This document shows positions 32,121-41,782 of a DNA stretch of 56,104 nucleotides, piece by piece; positions within the stretch are counted from its first letter, which is position 1; each line of letters opens with the position of its first letter. The stretch covers positions 1-56,104 of the forward strand of contig JACKIB010000027.1 of the NCBI GenBank assembly GCA_020638695.1, in the 5' to 3' direction. The notes beneath the pieces are model-generated. The model was not told the origin of the DNA, made no database searches, and was given only the letters and a program-made list of their open reading frames with translations. A program made the translations under genes and the position numbers. The stretch is from Planctomycetota bacterium (GTDB lineage Bacteria > Planctomycetota > UBA1135 > UBA2386).

Positions 32121-35100
32121 TCACAGGGGAACGGTGCGATCGACGCGCAGGAAGTGCACGGCGAGTGCCGGCGGCTCGGATAGTCGCAGCGCCTGTTGCA
32201 CACCTCGTGCGTACGCCGTGAGCTGTGGCCGGAACGGCTCGGCCGCGGCAACGCAGTCGTCGGCATCGACCTGCGAAGTCTTCCAGTCGAGGATGGTCAC
32301 CGCGTCCCCCTCGACCAGCAGCACGTCGAGTATCCCGTGGACGTGGGCGCCGTCGTCCCCGACGTACGTCACCGGAACCTCGCGCGCGACCCGGTCGGCT
32401 GCGTCGAGGCGGCGGCGCAGCGGCGAGCGGTGGAACTGCTCGACCATGGGGTGCATCGCCGGACTCGGGTCGAGAGACGCGAGCAGATCGGGGTCGGGTT
32501 CGCTTCGATCGAGACGCACCGCGGCGAGGTAGGCGTGGAGCGCCGTCCCCAGGGCGGCGGCCTCGTTCGGCCGCGCTGACGAGGGGGGCGGTAGGTCGTC
32601 GGTGGCGGGCGCGTCGTCCGTTCGCCGTGGTGCGTTCGCGGCGAACGGCAGCAACTGCTGGCCGCGCGGCGGCACGCGACTGGGTGCCACGTCGAGCGCC
32701 CGGACTTCCGTGCCGAGGCGCGCCACCGCCTGTTCGTGCGCTTCGACGGCCCGGACCGCGGCCAGGTGGTCGATGGCGACCGCAGTGGTCCGCTCTCGTG
32801 CCGTGCCGCCGCTGATGTGGTGTTCGGCGACGGATGGTGCGGCGACCGCGATGTCGTCCAGCCAGGCGCGTCGTCCCGCGCCGGCGTCGCCGCCGATCAG
32901 GATCAGCCGGCTTCGGGCGCGCGTCGCCGCGACGTAGAACAGCCGCCGCTGCTCGGCTTCGTCGTGTTGGCGCGCCGCGTCGCTGGCCAACAGGTAGGCG
33001 GTGTTGCGGGTATCCCCGATCCGCACCGTGACCTGCTCTGCGCCGCTTCCGTCGAACAGGCGTTGCACCTGTGCTGCCCCGATCCGCTCGCGGTAGTTCG
33101 AGCGGCGCGCGAGATCGGGCAGCAGCACGGTGTCGAACTCCAGCCCCTTCGCCTTGTGCACGGTCAACACGCGCACGGCGTCGACGCCGCGGTCGAACAG
33201 CGGGCTCTCCTCGTCGTCGGTCTCGACGTCGGTGCGCTGTTCGAGCCACGATGCGGCATCCAGCAGGTCGATCGGTCGGTGGTCGAGCAGCACCTGCAAC
33301 AGCCGGTCCAGATTGGCCAGCCGCTGGGCACCCTCGAAGCCCGCAGCTTCCGCGAGCCGGAGTTCGGGCAGGGTGAGCAGCTCGACCAGCGCTTCGTCGA
33401 TCGGCAGTGCCACGACGACGTCGAACCAGCCGGCCAGACGGTGCAGGCAGCCCGCAACCGGGCCAGTGCGCATGCGCACCCGTCGGAAGTCGAGCGAACC
33501 GCCTCCACGGACGTAGCTGACCAGCTCGGCGTCCGTGGCGCCGCACAGTGCCGAGCGGAGCACGGCGACCGTGGCCACTGGGTCGTGTGGCCGCGCCATG
33601 CAGCGCAGCAGCGCGGTCGCCAAGAGGATTTCCTGTCGCTGGTAGAAGCGGCGGCTGCCGTCGAGCAGGTACGGGATTCCGGCGCCGCGCAGGGGACGGA
33701 GGATCCAGCTGGTGTCGGTGGTCGCGCGCAGCAAGATCGCCATCGATCCGTAGTCCGTGCCCTCCCGTCGCAGGGCGGCGATGTGCTCGACCACCGCCGC
33801 TCCCTCCCGTTGCCGGCGCGCCGCGCTCGACAGGCTTCCACCGTCCTCCAGGAGCAGCAGCTCGACCTGCGGTGGATCCTCCGCGCGGCTCATCGGTTCG
33901 ACCGCTTCGTAGCCGAACTGGAACGGGGGGGCGGCCGCGAGGCTGCGGCTGCACACCTGGTTGACAAAGGACAGGATCGGCGCCGTGCTGCGGAAGTTGG
34001 CCGTGAGCGACAGGCGACGCCCGTCGCCCGCCCGCACCGCCTCGACCGCGCGGGCGAACGCCGCGACGTCGGCGCGGCGGAATCGGTAGATGCTCTGCTT
34101 CGCGTCGCCGACGATGAACAACGTGCCGGGGCGCAGCGCCAGCTCCATCGGCCGAGCGACGGCTCCCTCCACCGGCCGTGCGGCGAGCAGGAACACCACG
34201 TCGTACTGCAGTGGATCGGTGTCCTGGAACTCGTCGACCAGGATCGCGCCGAGCTGTTGGCCGACCTCCGCGCGCAGCTCGGCGTGGCTCATCAGCGCGC
34301 GCCGCACCAGCAGCAGCAGGTCGGAGAAGCCGAGTTCCCCACGCGCGGCGATCCGATTCCGGTAGCGCTGCAGCACCGGGTGGACGAACCCGACCGCCAG
34401 GGCCACGCCCGACTCGTCAGCTTCGACGAACGGTCGCAATGAGCAGCGGTGTTGGTCGAGCGCCGCCGTCAGTCGATCACTCGTCTCGGCGCCCAATTCG
34501 CGCTTTCCCGCCTTCGGTGCACGCTTCGCCAGGGTGGTCGGGTGGGGTGGCGTCTCACCCGCACCGAGTGCGGCGTAGCACTCGAGCAGGGAATGCGCCA
34601 CGTCACGCCACGCGGTGCGCGCCGCCGGGTGGTCGTCCACCAGCTTGCGCAGTTCGGCCTCGTGTGAAGCCAACTGCGGAGTGCGGATCTGCGGCCGTGC
34701 CAACTGCTCGATCGAATCTTCCGGGAGGGCGAGCAGCGCGCGGGCCAGCGCGTGCAGTTCCTCCGGGTCGAAGCGCTCCAACGCCTCCGGCACCGCGGTC
34801 TGGCTGTTCTCCCGCAGCCAGTCGAGGAACAGCTCATCGAACCCCGGGTGTAGTTCCGCCGCCGAGTCGATCGCCAGATCCGGTGGCAGGTCGAGTCGAG
34901 CGGCGTGCTCGCGCAGGAACCCCAGGCAGAAGCCGTGGAACGTGTCGATGTGCAGTTCGTCGGCGCGCGCCAACAGCTCGTCGACTCGCGAGCGGTCCTC
35001 CGGTCCGATCCCGACGCGCTCGAGGATGTACGCATCGCTCGGCTCGATCGCCGCGCCCTCGAGCCAGGGGTGCACCGCCGCCAGCATCCGGACCACGCGC

Positions 35101-35303
35101 TCGTGCATCTCGCGGGCGGCATTCTCGGTGAACGTCACCGCCAGCACTTGGTGTGGCTCGAGATGGTGCCGGACCAGCGCGGCGAGCATCCGTCCGACCA
35201 GCAGCGAGGTCTTGCCGGTGCCCGCGCCGGCGGTGACCACCAGGTTGTGCTGGAAGTCGCGCAGTGCGGTGCGTCGATCCGCGTCGTCGGGCAGTGCGCT
35301 CAC
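32121..35303 (-). CDS. addA: AddA-like helicase-nuclease subunit
   Basis: A 1060-residue UvrD-family helicase fused to a C-terminal nuclease. Walker A TAGAGTGKTS is at 24-33. ILVDEFQDTDPLQY, GDAKQSIYRFRRAD, LTVHKAKGLEFDTVLLPD and FYVAATRARSRLIL are helicase motifs in order. Near residue 1005, AVTILDWKTSQVD is a PD-(D/E)XK nuclease motif. With AddB it would process double-strand breaks for RecA. The GTG at 35303 overlaps the addB stop (GTGA), which is why it was preferred over the longer Arg-rich frame. Confidence 0.92.
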   Translation of the reverse strand: MSALPDDADRRTALRDFQHNLVVTAGAGTGKTSLLVGRMLAALVRHHLEPHQVLAVTFTENAAREMHERVVRMLAAVHPWLEGAAIEPSDAYILERVGIGPEDRSRVDELLARADELHIDTFHGFCLGFLREHAARLDLPPDLAIDSAAELHPGFDELFLDWLRENSQTAVPEALERFDPEELHALARALLALPEDSIEQLARPQIRTPQLASHEAELRKLVDDHPAARTAWRDVAHSLLECYAALGAGETPPHPTTLAKRAPKAGKRELGAETSDRLTAALDQHRCSLRPFVEADESGVALAVGFVHPVLQRYRNRIAARGELGFSDLLLLVRRALMSHAELRAEVGQQLGAILVDEFQDTDPLQYDVVFLLAARPVEGAVARPMELALRPGTLFIVGDAKQSIYRFRRADVAAFARAVEAVRAGDGRRLSLTANFRSTAPILSFVNQVCSRSLAAAPPFQFGYEAVEPMSRAEDPPQVELLLLEDGGSLSSAARRQREGAAVVEHIAALRREGTDYGSMAILLRATTDTSWILRPLRGAGIPYLLDGSRRFYQRQEILLATALLRCMARPHDPVATVAVLRSALCGATDAELVSYVRGGGSLDFRRVRMRTGPVAGCLHRLAGWFDVVVALPIDEALVELLTLPELRLAEAAGFEGAQRLANLDRLLQVLLDHRPIDLLDAASWLEQRTDVETDDEESPLFDRGVDAVRVLTVHKAKGLEFDTVLLPDLARRSNYRERIGAAQVQRLFDGSGAEQVTVRIGDTRNTAYLLASDAARQHDEAEQRRLFYVAATRARSRLILIGGDAGAGRRAWLDDIAVAAPSVAEHHISGGTARERTTAVAIDHLAAVRAVEAHEQAVARLGTEVRALDVAPSRVPPRGQQLLPFAANAPRRTDDAPATDDLPPPSSARPNEAAALGTALHAYLAAVRLDRSEPDPDLLASLDPSPAMHPMVEQFHRSPLRRRLDAADRVAREVPVTYVGDDGAHVHGILDVLLVEGDAVTILDWKTSQVDADDCVAAAEPFRPQLTAYARGVQQALRLSEPPALAVHFLRVDRTVPL

Positions 35304-38200
35304 GCGTCGTCGTCTCCCGCATCCAGCTGCTGCGCGACTCCGTCCAGGAGCGGGTGATCGAGTGCCTTGGCGGCGAGTGCCTTGCACTCGATCTGCTCCG
35401 GGTCGTCACAGCGGGCGACCCGCTCGGCACTCGGTGGATGCAGCCGACGGCAGGCGGAACGGAACGCGCAGTAGCTGCAGTGACGGTCGGGTCGTGGCAG
35501 CAGCAGGCCGCGTTCGAGCAGCCGCGCGAGCACCGCGAGCGTCTCCCGCACACCCTCGGCCCGGTCGCCGGAGAGATAGCGAGGCGCCTCGACCAGCGGG
35601 TGCCGCAGCTCGATCGGATCCGAACCCGGGGTCCGCGGGCGCACCGCGCGAACTTCGAGCTCGTGCGCGCTGCGTTTGGTCTCGGCGCGGAGCAACAGCG
35701 CGTACAGCACCAGCTGGAGTTCGGTGCCGCGCAGCACGCTGCGCCCGTCGACCAGTCGTTCGGGGTGCCGGCCGGTCTTGAAATCGACGATGCGCAGCCG
35801 GGCGCCGGGCAGTTGGTCGACGCGGTCGAGCTTGCCGTGCAGCACCAGGGAACGCGGGTGCAGGTCTGCGGGCCGCCGCACGCTGAGCGTGTGCTCCACC
35901 GGGCGTTCGATCTCGGCCGGTCGCCCGCCGTCGGCGAACATGCGCGCCAGATCATCTTCGAGCATCGCCAGCAGTCCGGCCCGCCAGCGCCGTTCGAGCA
36001 GGGCGTGCAGGCCGGGGAACTCGCGCCGTAGCAACGACGAGTCGGCGGCCAGTGCCGCATCGAGTAGCTCGGTGGCCCGCTGGCCGATCTCCGCCGACAG
36101 GCCGCGCGGGTCCGCTGCGCTCTGCAGTGCTTCGAGGTGTTCGCGGTACAGTCGTTCGATCACGCCGTGGATAAGCACGCCGATCCGATCGCGCGGTAGA
36201 CGCAGGGGATCGGGTTCCTCGGGTAGGGGACGCAAGTGCATCGCGTGGGCGAACAAGAATCGGTGCGGGCAGCGACCCAGGAGTTCGAACGCGGTCACCG
36301 TGATCGGCTCGGCGAGGATCTGCCGGCCGAACTCCGGGCCGACGTCGCCGTCGCGCATCAGTTGGCCGGGGTCGAAGGACTCCAACCGTTCGACGCGGCG
36401 CAACATCGAGGCGACGTCCCTGCCGAGCAGCGAGCCGAACACCGAGGCATCTCGGCAACCACTGAGCGCGAGGTGCTCCACCCCGAGGTCGCGCGGGCAC
36501 CGGCCGGTCTCGACCGCGCGGCGGGCTCGGGTCGCCGGGTGACTCGGGATCCGCGTCTCGTCGGGTAGCGCTCGGTTGCCGAGTTCCGCGAGAGGTTCCT
36601 GGTTGCGTCCCTGGGCGTCGACCCGCGCATAGCTGAGCGCCAGCGACGGTGCGAGTGCCGCGAGCTCGGTGAGGAGTCGGGCACGCTCGAGTCGCGCGCT
36701 GTCGGCGGTCCGCAGCCCGAGGGTCTCGCGGTCGCGGTCGCCGAGGAACGCGGTGGGTGGTGGACTGCCGCGCAACGCGGTGCGGCTCAGGCCGAGTAGG
36801 TGCAGATGCTGTGCCGGGAACCCCGCGGCGTCGGCGAAGCGAACCACCTGAACGCCGCCCCGCGTGCGACCGGGCATCGCGATGCCGCGGCCGCGCAGCA
36901 ACTCCTCCAGTTCCTCGACGTAGCGCTCGGGTGTCGGGCACACCGCATCGGCGTGGTGCAACGCGTGCAGGCAGTCCTGCAGCCGATCCGTGAGTTCGAC
37001 CTCCGCGAGCTCCGCCGGGCGCAGCAAACGCCCGGCGAGCTGGTGCAGCACCGAGCCGCGACGCGCGTTGTCGGCGTTCGGCACCAAGCCTCGCGCCGCT
37101 CGCAGCACCGTCTCGACCAGCTCGAGTGCGTGCCGCCCGACCCGTCCGTCATGGCGCCACCGAGCGCACAGCTCGACGGAGTCGGCCTGCGTGCCGTGCA
37201 ACGCGTCGCGGCGCGACCAGATCTCCAGCTCGGCGATCTCATCGGGTGGGATCGGTCGTGCCAACAGCGGACTACCGGCGACCGCGAGGAACGAACTCCG
37301 CGGTGCGCCGCCGAACAACAGCCGCGCGAGATGCAGCAGCTGGGCGCCGCGCGGCAGCTGCCCGCAGGGTGTCTCCGCCGGAGTGTGGAACGGGACGCCT
37401 TCCCGGTCGAACGCGCGCCGCAGTGCCCCGCTGTAGTGCGCGAGTTCGGGCGCCGCGACCACCATGTCGTGCCAGGCGATCCCGCGCTCCGCCGCGGCCA
37501 TGCAGCCGCGTGCCGCGGTGCGCAGTTCCTCGTGGAGCGTCGGACAACTGTGCAGGGTGATCGGCTCGGATATCAGGGCCGCCGGCGGGGCGAAGGCCAA
37601 CTTGGTCCCGCGATCCTCGAGTAGCTGCAGCAGCAACCGGAGATCGCGCTCCGGTCCGGGATCCGTCGCCACCAGCACGAGCTCGGGGACCTGTGCGGGA
37701 CCCTCCAGCAGCCCCCGGACCGCGGCGTCGATCCACCGCGTGCGGCCGCCGCGGGACCCGAGTGTTCCCTGCCAGCAGTCGGCGAGCCGGAGCACCTCCC
37801 CGGCCCGCGGACTCGGGTCTGGATCGGCCTCCCGCGGCCCGAGCGTCGCGACCTCGCGGACGGTGGCGAGCAGCTGCGCCAACCCACCCGCGAAACGCCC
37901 GGCGTAGGCCGCAACGGGACTGTTCCGCGGCGCCGCGGCCACGCACGCGCGCAGCACTTCGCGTTCCTCCAACGGGTCGGGCACTTCGCTGCGGAACGCG
38001 CGACCGGCGCGGGTCAGCACCCGCTGGGCGAACCCCGCTGCGGTGACGAAGTCGACGCCCAGCAGAGCGCCGCGCTGCGCGGTCACCCCGCGGCGCAACG
38101 CCGCGGCGGCCATCGCCGAGGTGGTCAGCACGAGACACTGCGCGCCCGGCGCAGGTAGTCTGTCGTCCAACCACCGGAGCTTCGGGTGGAGCCCTCCCAT
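35300..38200 (-). CDS. addB: AddB-like nuclease subunit with Fe-S cluster motif
   Basis: A 966-residue protein. The N-terminal two-thirds is a degenerate helicase-like region without a good Walker A. The C-terminal third has the RecB-type nuclease motif LRIVDFKTGRHP near residue 805. A Cys near 644 (GRCPHRFLFAHAM) and three more near 907-916 (CSYCAFRSAC) match the four-Cys iron-sulfur staple of AddB nucleases. It is the first gene of the addB-addA pair and is translationally coupled to addA. Confidence 0.88.
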   Translation of the reverse strand: MGGLHPKLRWLDDRLPAPGAQCLVLTTSAMAAAALRRGVTAQRGALLGVDFVTAAGFAQRVLTRAGRAFRSEVPDPLEEREVLRACVAAAPRNSPVAAYAGRFAGGLAQLLATVREVATLGPREADPDPSPRAGEVLRLADCWQGTLGSRGGRTRWIDAAVRGLLEGPAQVPELVLVATDPGPERDLRLLLQLLEDRGTKLAFAPPAALISEPITLHSCPTLHEELRTAARGCMAAAERGIAWHDMVVAAPELAHYSGALRRAFDREGVPFHTPAETPCGQLPRGAQLLHLARLLFGGAPRSSFLAVAGSPLLARPIPPDEIAELEIWSRRDALHGTQADSVELCARWRHDGRVGRHALELVETVLRAARGLVPNADNARRGSVLHQLAGRLLRPAELAEVELTDRLQDCLHALHHADAVCPTPERYVEELEELLRGRGIAMPGRTRGGVQVVRFADAAGFPAQHLHLLGLSRTALRGSPPPTAFLGDRDRETLGLRTADSARLERARLLTELAALAPSLALSYARVDAQGRNQEPLAELGNRALPDETRIPSHPATRARRAVETGRCPRDLGVEHLALSGCRDASVFGSLLGRDVASMLRRVERLESFDPGQLMRDGDVGPEFGRQILAEPITVTAFELLGRCPHRFLFAHAMHLRPLPEEPDPLRLPRDRIGVLIHGVIERLYREHLEALQSAADPRGLSAEIGQRATELLDAALAADSSLLRREFPGLHALLERRWRAGLLAMLEDDLARMFADGGRPAEIERPVEHTLSVRRPADLHPRSLVLHGKLDRVDQLPGARLRIVDFKTGRHPERLVDGRSVLRGTELQLVLYALLLRAETKRSAHELEVRAVRPRTPGSDPIELRHPLVEAPRYLSGDRAEGVRETLAVLARLLERGLLLPRPDRHCSYCAFRSACRRLHPPSAERVARCDDPEQIECKALAAKALDHPLLDGVAQQLDAGDDDA

Positions 38201-38225
38201 CCGTGGCAGTCTAGCCCGAACGCCT

Positions 38226-38300
38226 CATGACTCAGCTGCTGTGCTCGCGCAAGGTCGGTCGTGCGGGCTCGCCCGCGCGACCGAGCTGCGCGAGCCAAGT
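38226..38300 (+). repeat. family A repeat, internally deleted derivative
   Basis: The left part 'tcatgactcagctgctgtgc' with 'tcgcgcaaggtcgg' matches the left arm of repeat A at roughly 75 percent. The right part, 'gcgcgaccgagctgcgcgag', is an inverted arm. The normal centre is missing. It lies in the 120-bp gap between addB and the next plus-strand gene, where their divergent promoters should be. Confidence 0.45.
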
Positions 38301-38320
38301 ACGGTGACACCCGGAACACG

Positions 38321-39457
38321 ATGAAAATCGACCGCGAACTCTTTCTGTCCCAACGCGCGCCCCGCCGCGGCCGCAAGAACCCGGAGCGCTTCGACATGCC
38401 GGTATGGGCGTGGTTGGTGGAGCGGGGCGTCAGCGCGTACACCGTCAACCAGGAGTTCGCCGGGCCGAGTGCATTCGATGCCGGGCCGGGCTGGTGCTTC
38501 GATCGGTTCGGTTGCTCGCGCACCGAGCTGCCGGACGGGCGGGTGTTGCACGTCGGCGGTGAACACGAGGACCACTACGACCCGGATTTCTACATCTACA
38601 ACGATGCGATCCTGCGCCACCCGGACGGGTCCGTGCAGATCTTCGGGTACCCGGAGAAGATCTTCCCGCCGACCGACTTCCACAGTGCGACGTTGCAGGA
38701 CGAGCGCGTTTGGCTGCTCGGCAACCTCGGGTACGACGAACGGCGCAAACCCGGCACCACTCCGGTGTTCACCCTCGACATCGCGACGATGGCGATCCGT
38801 GGCGTGGCGACCAAGGGCGCCGGGCCCGGGTGGATCCACCGCCACAGCGCGGAGTTCCAGGGTGACGCACTGATCGTCCGCGGCGGCGAAGTGTTCGAGG
38901 GCGGGGAGCTGGTGGAGAACCACGCCGTCTGGGCACTCGACCCACGCACCCGCCGGTGGTCGCAGATCTCGACGAGCCCGTTCCAACAGTGGATCGTGCA
39001 CCGGGTCGATGGTGAGCCGATGCTGTTGTTCGAACTCGGGATGGCCGCGTTCGAGGCCGACTGTCCGGAGATGGCCGAGGTGCGGCAGACCGAGCTCCCC
39101 GCGGAGGAGTTCCTCCGCCTCGGGATCGACCTGGACCCCAATCGCCGGCTCGAGGCTGCGGGCTGCACGTTCGACCCGGCGGTGTATTCGGTGCTGTACG
39201 CCCCGGATCTGCCGCACGAGGTGCTGGCAGGTCCGGGTGACGACACGGAGTTCGGCAGATCGCAGGACCACACCTGCCTGCGCGTCGGCGGTGCCGTGGT
39301 GCGGTACGCCGAGCGACTCGAAGGGGTGGTGCTGCGCGTCGAGGGGGAGCTACCCGAACACGTGGTGCGCCAGCTCACCGACGATCTGGTCGGCAAGCTG
39401 AGCGCGCTGCACGGCGTGCCATGTGCGGCCGAGCGGTCGGACCGTCCACGGTCCTGA
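38321..39457 (+). CDS. beta-propeller-like cytoplasmic protein of unknown function
   Basis: A 378-residue protein without signal peptide. The first 250 residues contain repeated strands with Kelch-like spacing, such as RVLHVGGEHEDHYDPDFYIY, DFHSATLQDERVWLLGNLGY and HRHSAEFQGDALIVRGG, with His residues at equivalent places. The last 120 residues are different and acidic. I do not know its family name or function. It converges with the secreted paralogue gene at 39485, with only 27 bp between the stops. Confidence 0.75.
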   Translation: MKIDRELFLSQRAPRRGRKNPERFDMPVWAWLVERGVSAYTVNQEFAGPSAFDAGPGWCFDRFGCSRTELPDGRVLHVGGEHEDHYDPDFYIYNDAILRHPDGSVQIFGYPEKIFPPTDFHSATLQDERVWLLGNLGYDERRKPGTTPVFTLDIATMAIRGVATKGAGPGWIHRHSAEFQGDALIVRGGEVFEGGELVENHAVWALDPRTRRWSQISTSPFQQWIVHRVDGEPMLLFELGMAAFEADCPEMAEVRQTELPAEEFLRLGIDLDPNRRLEAAGCTFDPAVYSVLYAPDLPHEVLAGPGDDTEFGRSQDHTCLRVGGAVVRYAERLEGVVLRVEGELPEHVVRQLTDDLVGKLSALHGVPCAAERSDRPRS

Positions 39458-39482
39458 CGTGCAGCGCCGGCCCGTTCCGGCG
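39439..39482. terminator. paired hairpins between convergent genes
   Basis: Two perfect short hairpins lie in tandem: GGACCGT-cc-ACGGTCC (39439-39454, within the end of the plus-strand gene) and CGCCGG-6 nt-CCGGCG (39465-39482, in the 27-bp gap). Position between convergent stops suits a bidirectional terminator. No T-run follows, so rho-independent action is uncertain. Confidence 0.4.
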
Positions 39483-39484
39483 GG

Positions 39485-39967
39485 TCAGCCGCCGATCTTG
39501 AAGTGGCCGCCGTTGCTCATCGCGTAGCCGTGTGCGTTGGACAGCACGTCACGCGACCAGAACTGCATCCAGAACTCCTTGCCCACCAGCGTCCGGTCGT
39601 TCGGCACCACCGCGCGCATGACCACCGTGCCGGTATCGGTCGTGCCACACGGTCCGAGGCACTCGCCACTCGAGTAGAGCGTGCAGTTCGGACCGCCGAG
39701 GAATGCCATATTGGCCGGGAGTGTCAGTCCCAGCCAGGTCGTGCCGGATTCGCCGACGATGACCAGGCCGGGCATGTTGGGGATCAAGTTCGTGACCGTG
39801 ACCACCAGCTCTTGCCCGATGTACGGCAGCTGGGTGGCGGAGAGGACCGGCGGCGTGCGCGAGGGGCTGGAGCAGCCGGTGCCGAGCGGCGTGAAGGAAG
39901 CGGTGACCTGGGCCGCGATCGGGGCGGCCGCGAGGAGGAGCGCTGCGACGAACGAGCGGGTGTTCAT
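39485..39967 (-). CDS. small secreted protein, paralogue 1
   Basis: A 160-residue protein with a signal peptide ending around AAPIAAQ. The mature domain is beta-rich and contains two Cys-bearing loops, GGPNCTLYSSGECLGPCG, likely disulfide-bonded. It has the same length as, and about 80 percent identity by eye with, the neighbour at 40088. The ATG at 39967 was chosen for the signal peptide. It resembles short envelope domains with 'SATxLPYIGxELVVTV' starts that I associate with planctomycetes. Function unknown. Confidence 0.85.
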   Translation of the reverse strand: MNTRSFVAALLLAAAPIAAQVTASFTPLGTGCSSPSRTPPVLSATQLPYIGQELVVTVTNLIPNMPGLVIVGESGTTWLGLTLPANMAFLGGPNCTLYSSGECLGPCGTTDTGTVVMRAVVPNDRTLVGKEFWMQFWSRDVLSNAHGYAMSNGGHFKIGG

Positions 39968-40087
39968 GGATGTGCGGTGCGGAGTTGGGCAGCCGATCTT
40001 GGCTCGCCCCGTGATGCACCGGCGCTCGTTACGTCCGCGCGCGCATTCCAACGACACGTCGGGGGCGCGGATTCGCGCTCGCGCCGA

Positions 40088-40570
40088 TCAGCCGCCGAAC
40101 TTGAAGCGACCGCCGTTGCTCATCGCGTAGCCGTGTGCGTTGGACAGCACGTCGCGCGACCAGAACTGCATCCAGAACTCCTTGCCGATCAACGCGCGGT
40201 CGTTCGGGATGACGGCGCGCATGACGACGGTTCCGGTCGATGTGGCGCCGCACGGCCCCATGCACTCGCCGCTCGAGTAGAGCGTGCAGTTCGGGCCGCC
40301 CAGGAAGGCCATGTTGATGGGCAACGTCAGGCCCAGCCAGGTCGAACCGGACTCGCCGGCGATGATCAGTCCTTCGGTGTTGGGGATCAGGTTGGTGACG
40401 GTGACGACCAGCTCCGTGCCGATGTACGGCAGGGTGGTTGCGGAGAGCACCGGCGGAGTGCGCGTCGGGCGTGCGCAGCCGGTGCCGAGTGGGGTGAAGG
40501 TCGCGGTGACCTGCGCCGCGGCGGGTGCGAGGGTGAGAAGCAGTGCGGCGAGTACGAATCGTGCAGTCAT
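40088..40570 (-). CDS. small secreted protein, paralogue 2
   Basis: A 160-residue tandem duplicate of the 39485 gene. The C-terminal segment GKEFWMQFWSRDVLSNAHGY is shared without a change, while the signal peptides (here ending LTLAPAAAQ) and surface loops differ. The Cys pattern is conserved. It lies 120 bp upstream of its paralogue in the same direction. High identity suggests a fairly recent duplication or gene conversion. Confidence 0.85.
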   Translation of the reverse strand: MTARFVLAALLLTLAPAAAQVTATFTPLGTGCARPTRTPPVLSATTLPYIGTELVVTVTNLIPNTEGLIIAGESGSTWLGLTLPINMAFLGGPNCTLYSSGECMGPCGATSTGTVVMRAVIPNDRALIGKEFWMQFWSRDVLSNAHGYAMSNGGRFKFGG

Positions 40571-40891
40571 GATCGTGTGGTGAGTTTGGTAGGAACCACC
40601 CGGAGGGTGGGACGAGCAGGGTAGCTGCCGTGTCGCTCGAACCAATGCTCTCGTGAGCGTGCGACCCGGCGGACCGGGGGGCGAAGACTCGCCGACTCAG
40701 GCGATGAACGTCAGCGGCGACAGTGGCCCGCGCTTCCGCCCCCGGCTCGCGTCGAGAGACTCATGTGTCCCGTGTATTGCGTGTGAAGTGACGTAATGTC
40801 GCATGCGCTCGAGCGGAGCAGCTGCGCCGGATCATGGGACCGGTCGGGCCATTCCTGCGGATCGTTCGAGCTGGGGCTATCGTGGCGCAGC
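40571..40891. other. 321-bp divergent gap
   Basis: The gap separates the minus-strand secreted paralogues from the plus-strand protease gene, so it should hold promoters in both directions. An AT-richer patch around 40765-40800 ('gtgtattgcgtgtgaagtga') stands out against the GC-rich surroundings and is the likeliest promoter zone. No gene or repeat is recognisable. Confidence 0.4.
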
Positions 40892-41782
40892 ATGCGAATG
40901 CGGACGGCGATGTGGGTCGGTGGGCTTCCGCTGTTCGCGGCAGGGTCGTGCATGCGCGGCGCGGCGCCGAGTCCGCGCGCCGCCGGGTCGCCGAACTACG
41001 CTGCGCACGTGGCGGAGCTGCGCACCCGTCTCGCCCGTGCGGCCCCCGACAGCGTGTTCCACATGGTGGTGCAGGCGCCGTTCGTCGTCCTCGGCGACGA
41101 GTCGGTCGAGCGGGTTCGGCAGCGCGCGACGGACGTCGTCGCCTGGGCCGTCGAGCTGTTGAAGCGCGAGTACTTCGCCAAGGACCCGGACCACATCCTC
41201 GACGTGTGGCTGTTCCGCAACCGCGGTAGCTATCGCAAGCACTGCTTGGCGCTGTTCGGCGAGCGTCCGACCACCCCGTTCGGCTTCTACTCGCCGCAGC
41301 ATCGCGCGCTGGTGATGAACATCGCCACCGGCGGTGGGACCTTGGTGCACGAGATCGTGCACCCGTACGTGCACGCCAACTTCCCGGCCTGCCCCGCGTG
41401 GTTCAACGAAGGTCTCGGTTCGCTGTACGAGCAGTCCGCGGAACGCGACGGTCGGATCGTCGGACGCACCAACTGGCGGCTCGCCGGGTTGCAGCAGGCC
41501 ATCCGCAGCGGCGCGTTGCCGTCGTTCCGCAAGCTGACCGCGACCACCGAGGACGAGTTCTACCGAGAAGACCCGGGCAGCAACTACGGCCAGGCCCGCT
41601 ACCTGTGCTACTACCTGCAGGAGAAGGGATTGCTGCGGCGCTTCTACCACGCGTTCGTCGCCGCGCAGCGCACTGACCCGACCGGCTACGCGACCCTGCA
41701 GGCGACTCTGGGTGCACCGGACATGGCCGAGTTCCAGCGCGACTGGGAGCGCTACGTCCTGGCGCTGCGGTTCGATGGCTGA
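40892..41782 (+). CDS. MA-like zinc metallopeptidase, probable lipoprotein
   Basis: A 296-residue protein. From the ATG at 40892 a short leader ends in FAAGSC, a lipobox. The zinc site is HEIVH at residues 153-157, with Glu173 in AWFNEGLGSLYEQ as third ligand. This is the same arrangement as the peptidase at 1028, but without the C-terminal membrane helix and acidic tail. Conserved Tyr-rich helices follow (YGQARYLCYYLQEKG). It overlaps the next gene by eight bases. Substrate unknown. Confidence 0.85.
   Translation: MRMRTAMWVGGLPLFAAGSCMRGAAPSPRAAGSPNYAAHVAELRTRLARAAPDSVFHMVVQAPFVVLGDESVERVRQRATDVVAWAVELLKREYFAKDPDHILDVWLFRNRGSYRKHCLALFGERPTTPFGFYSPQHRALVMNIATGGGTLVHEIVHPYVHANFPACPAWFNEGLGSLYEQSAERDGRIVGRTNWRLAGLQQAIRSGALPSFRKLTATTEDEFYREDPGSNYGQARYLCYYLQEKGLLRRFYHAFVAAQRTDPTGYATLQATLGAPDMAEFQRDWERYVLALRFDG

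Noticed and set aside
32736..34442. 568-codon plus-strand frame within addA
   Set aside because: It is antisense to conserved helicase motifs of addA and has Gln/Arg/Val-rich shadow composition.
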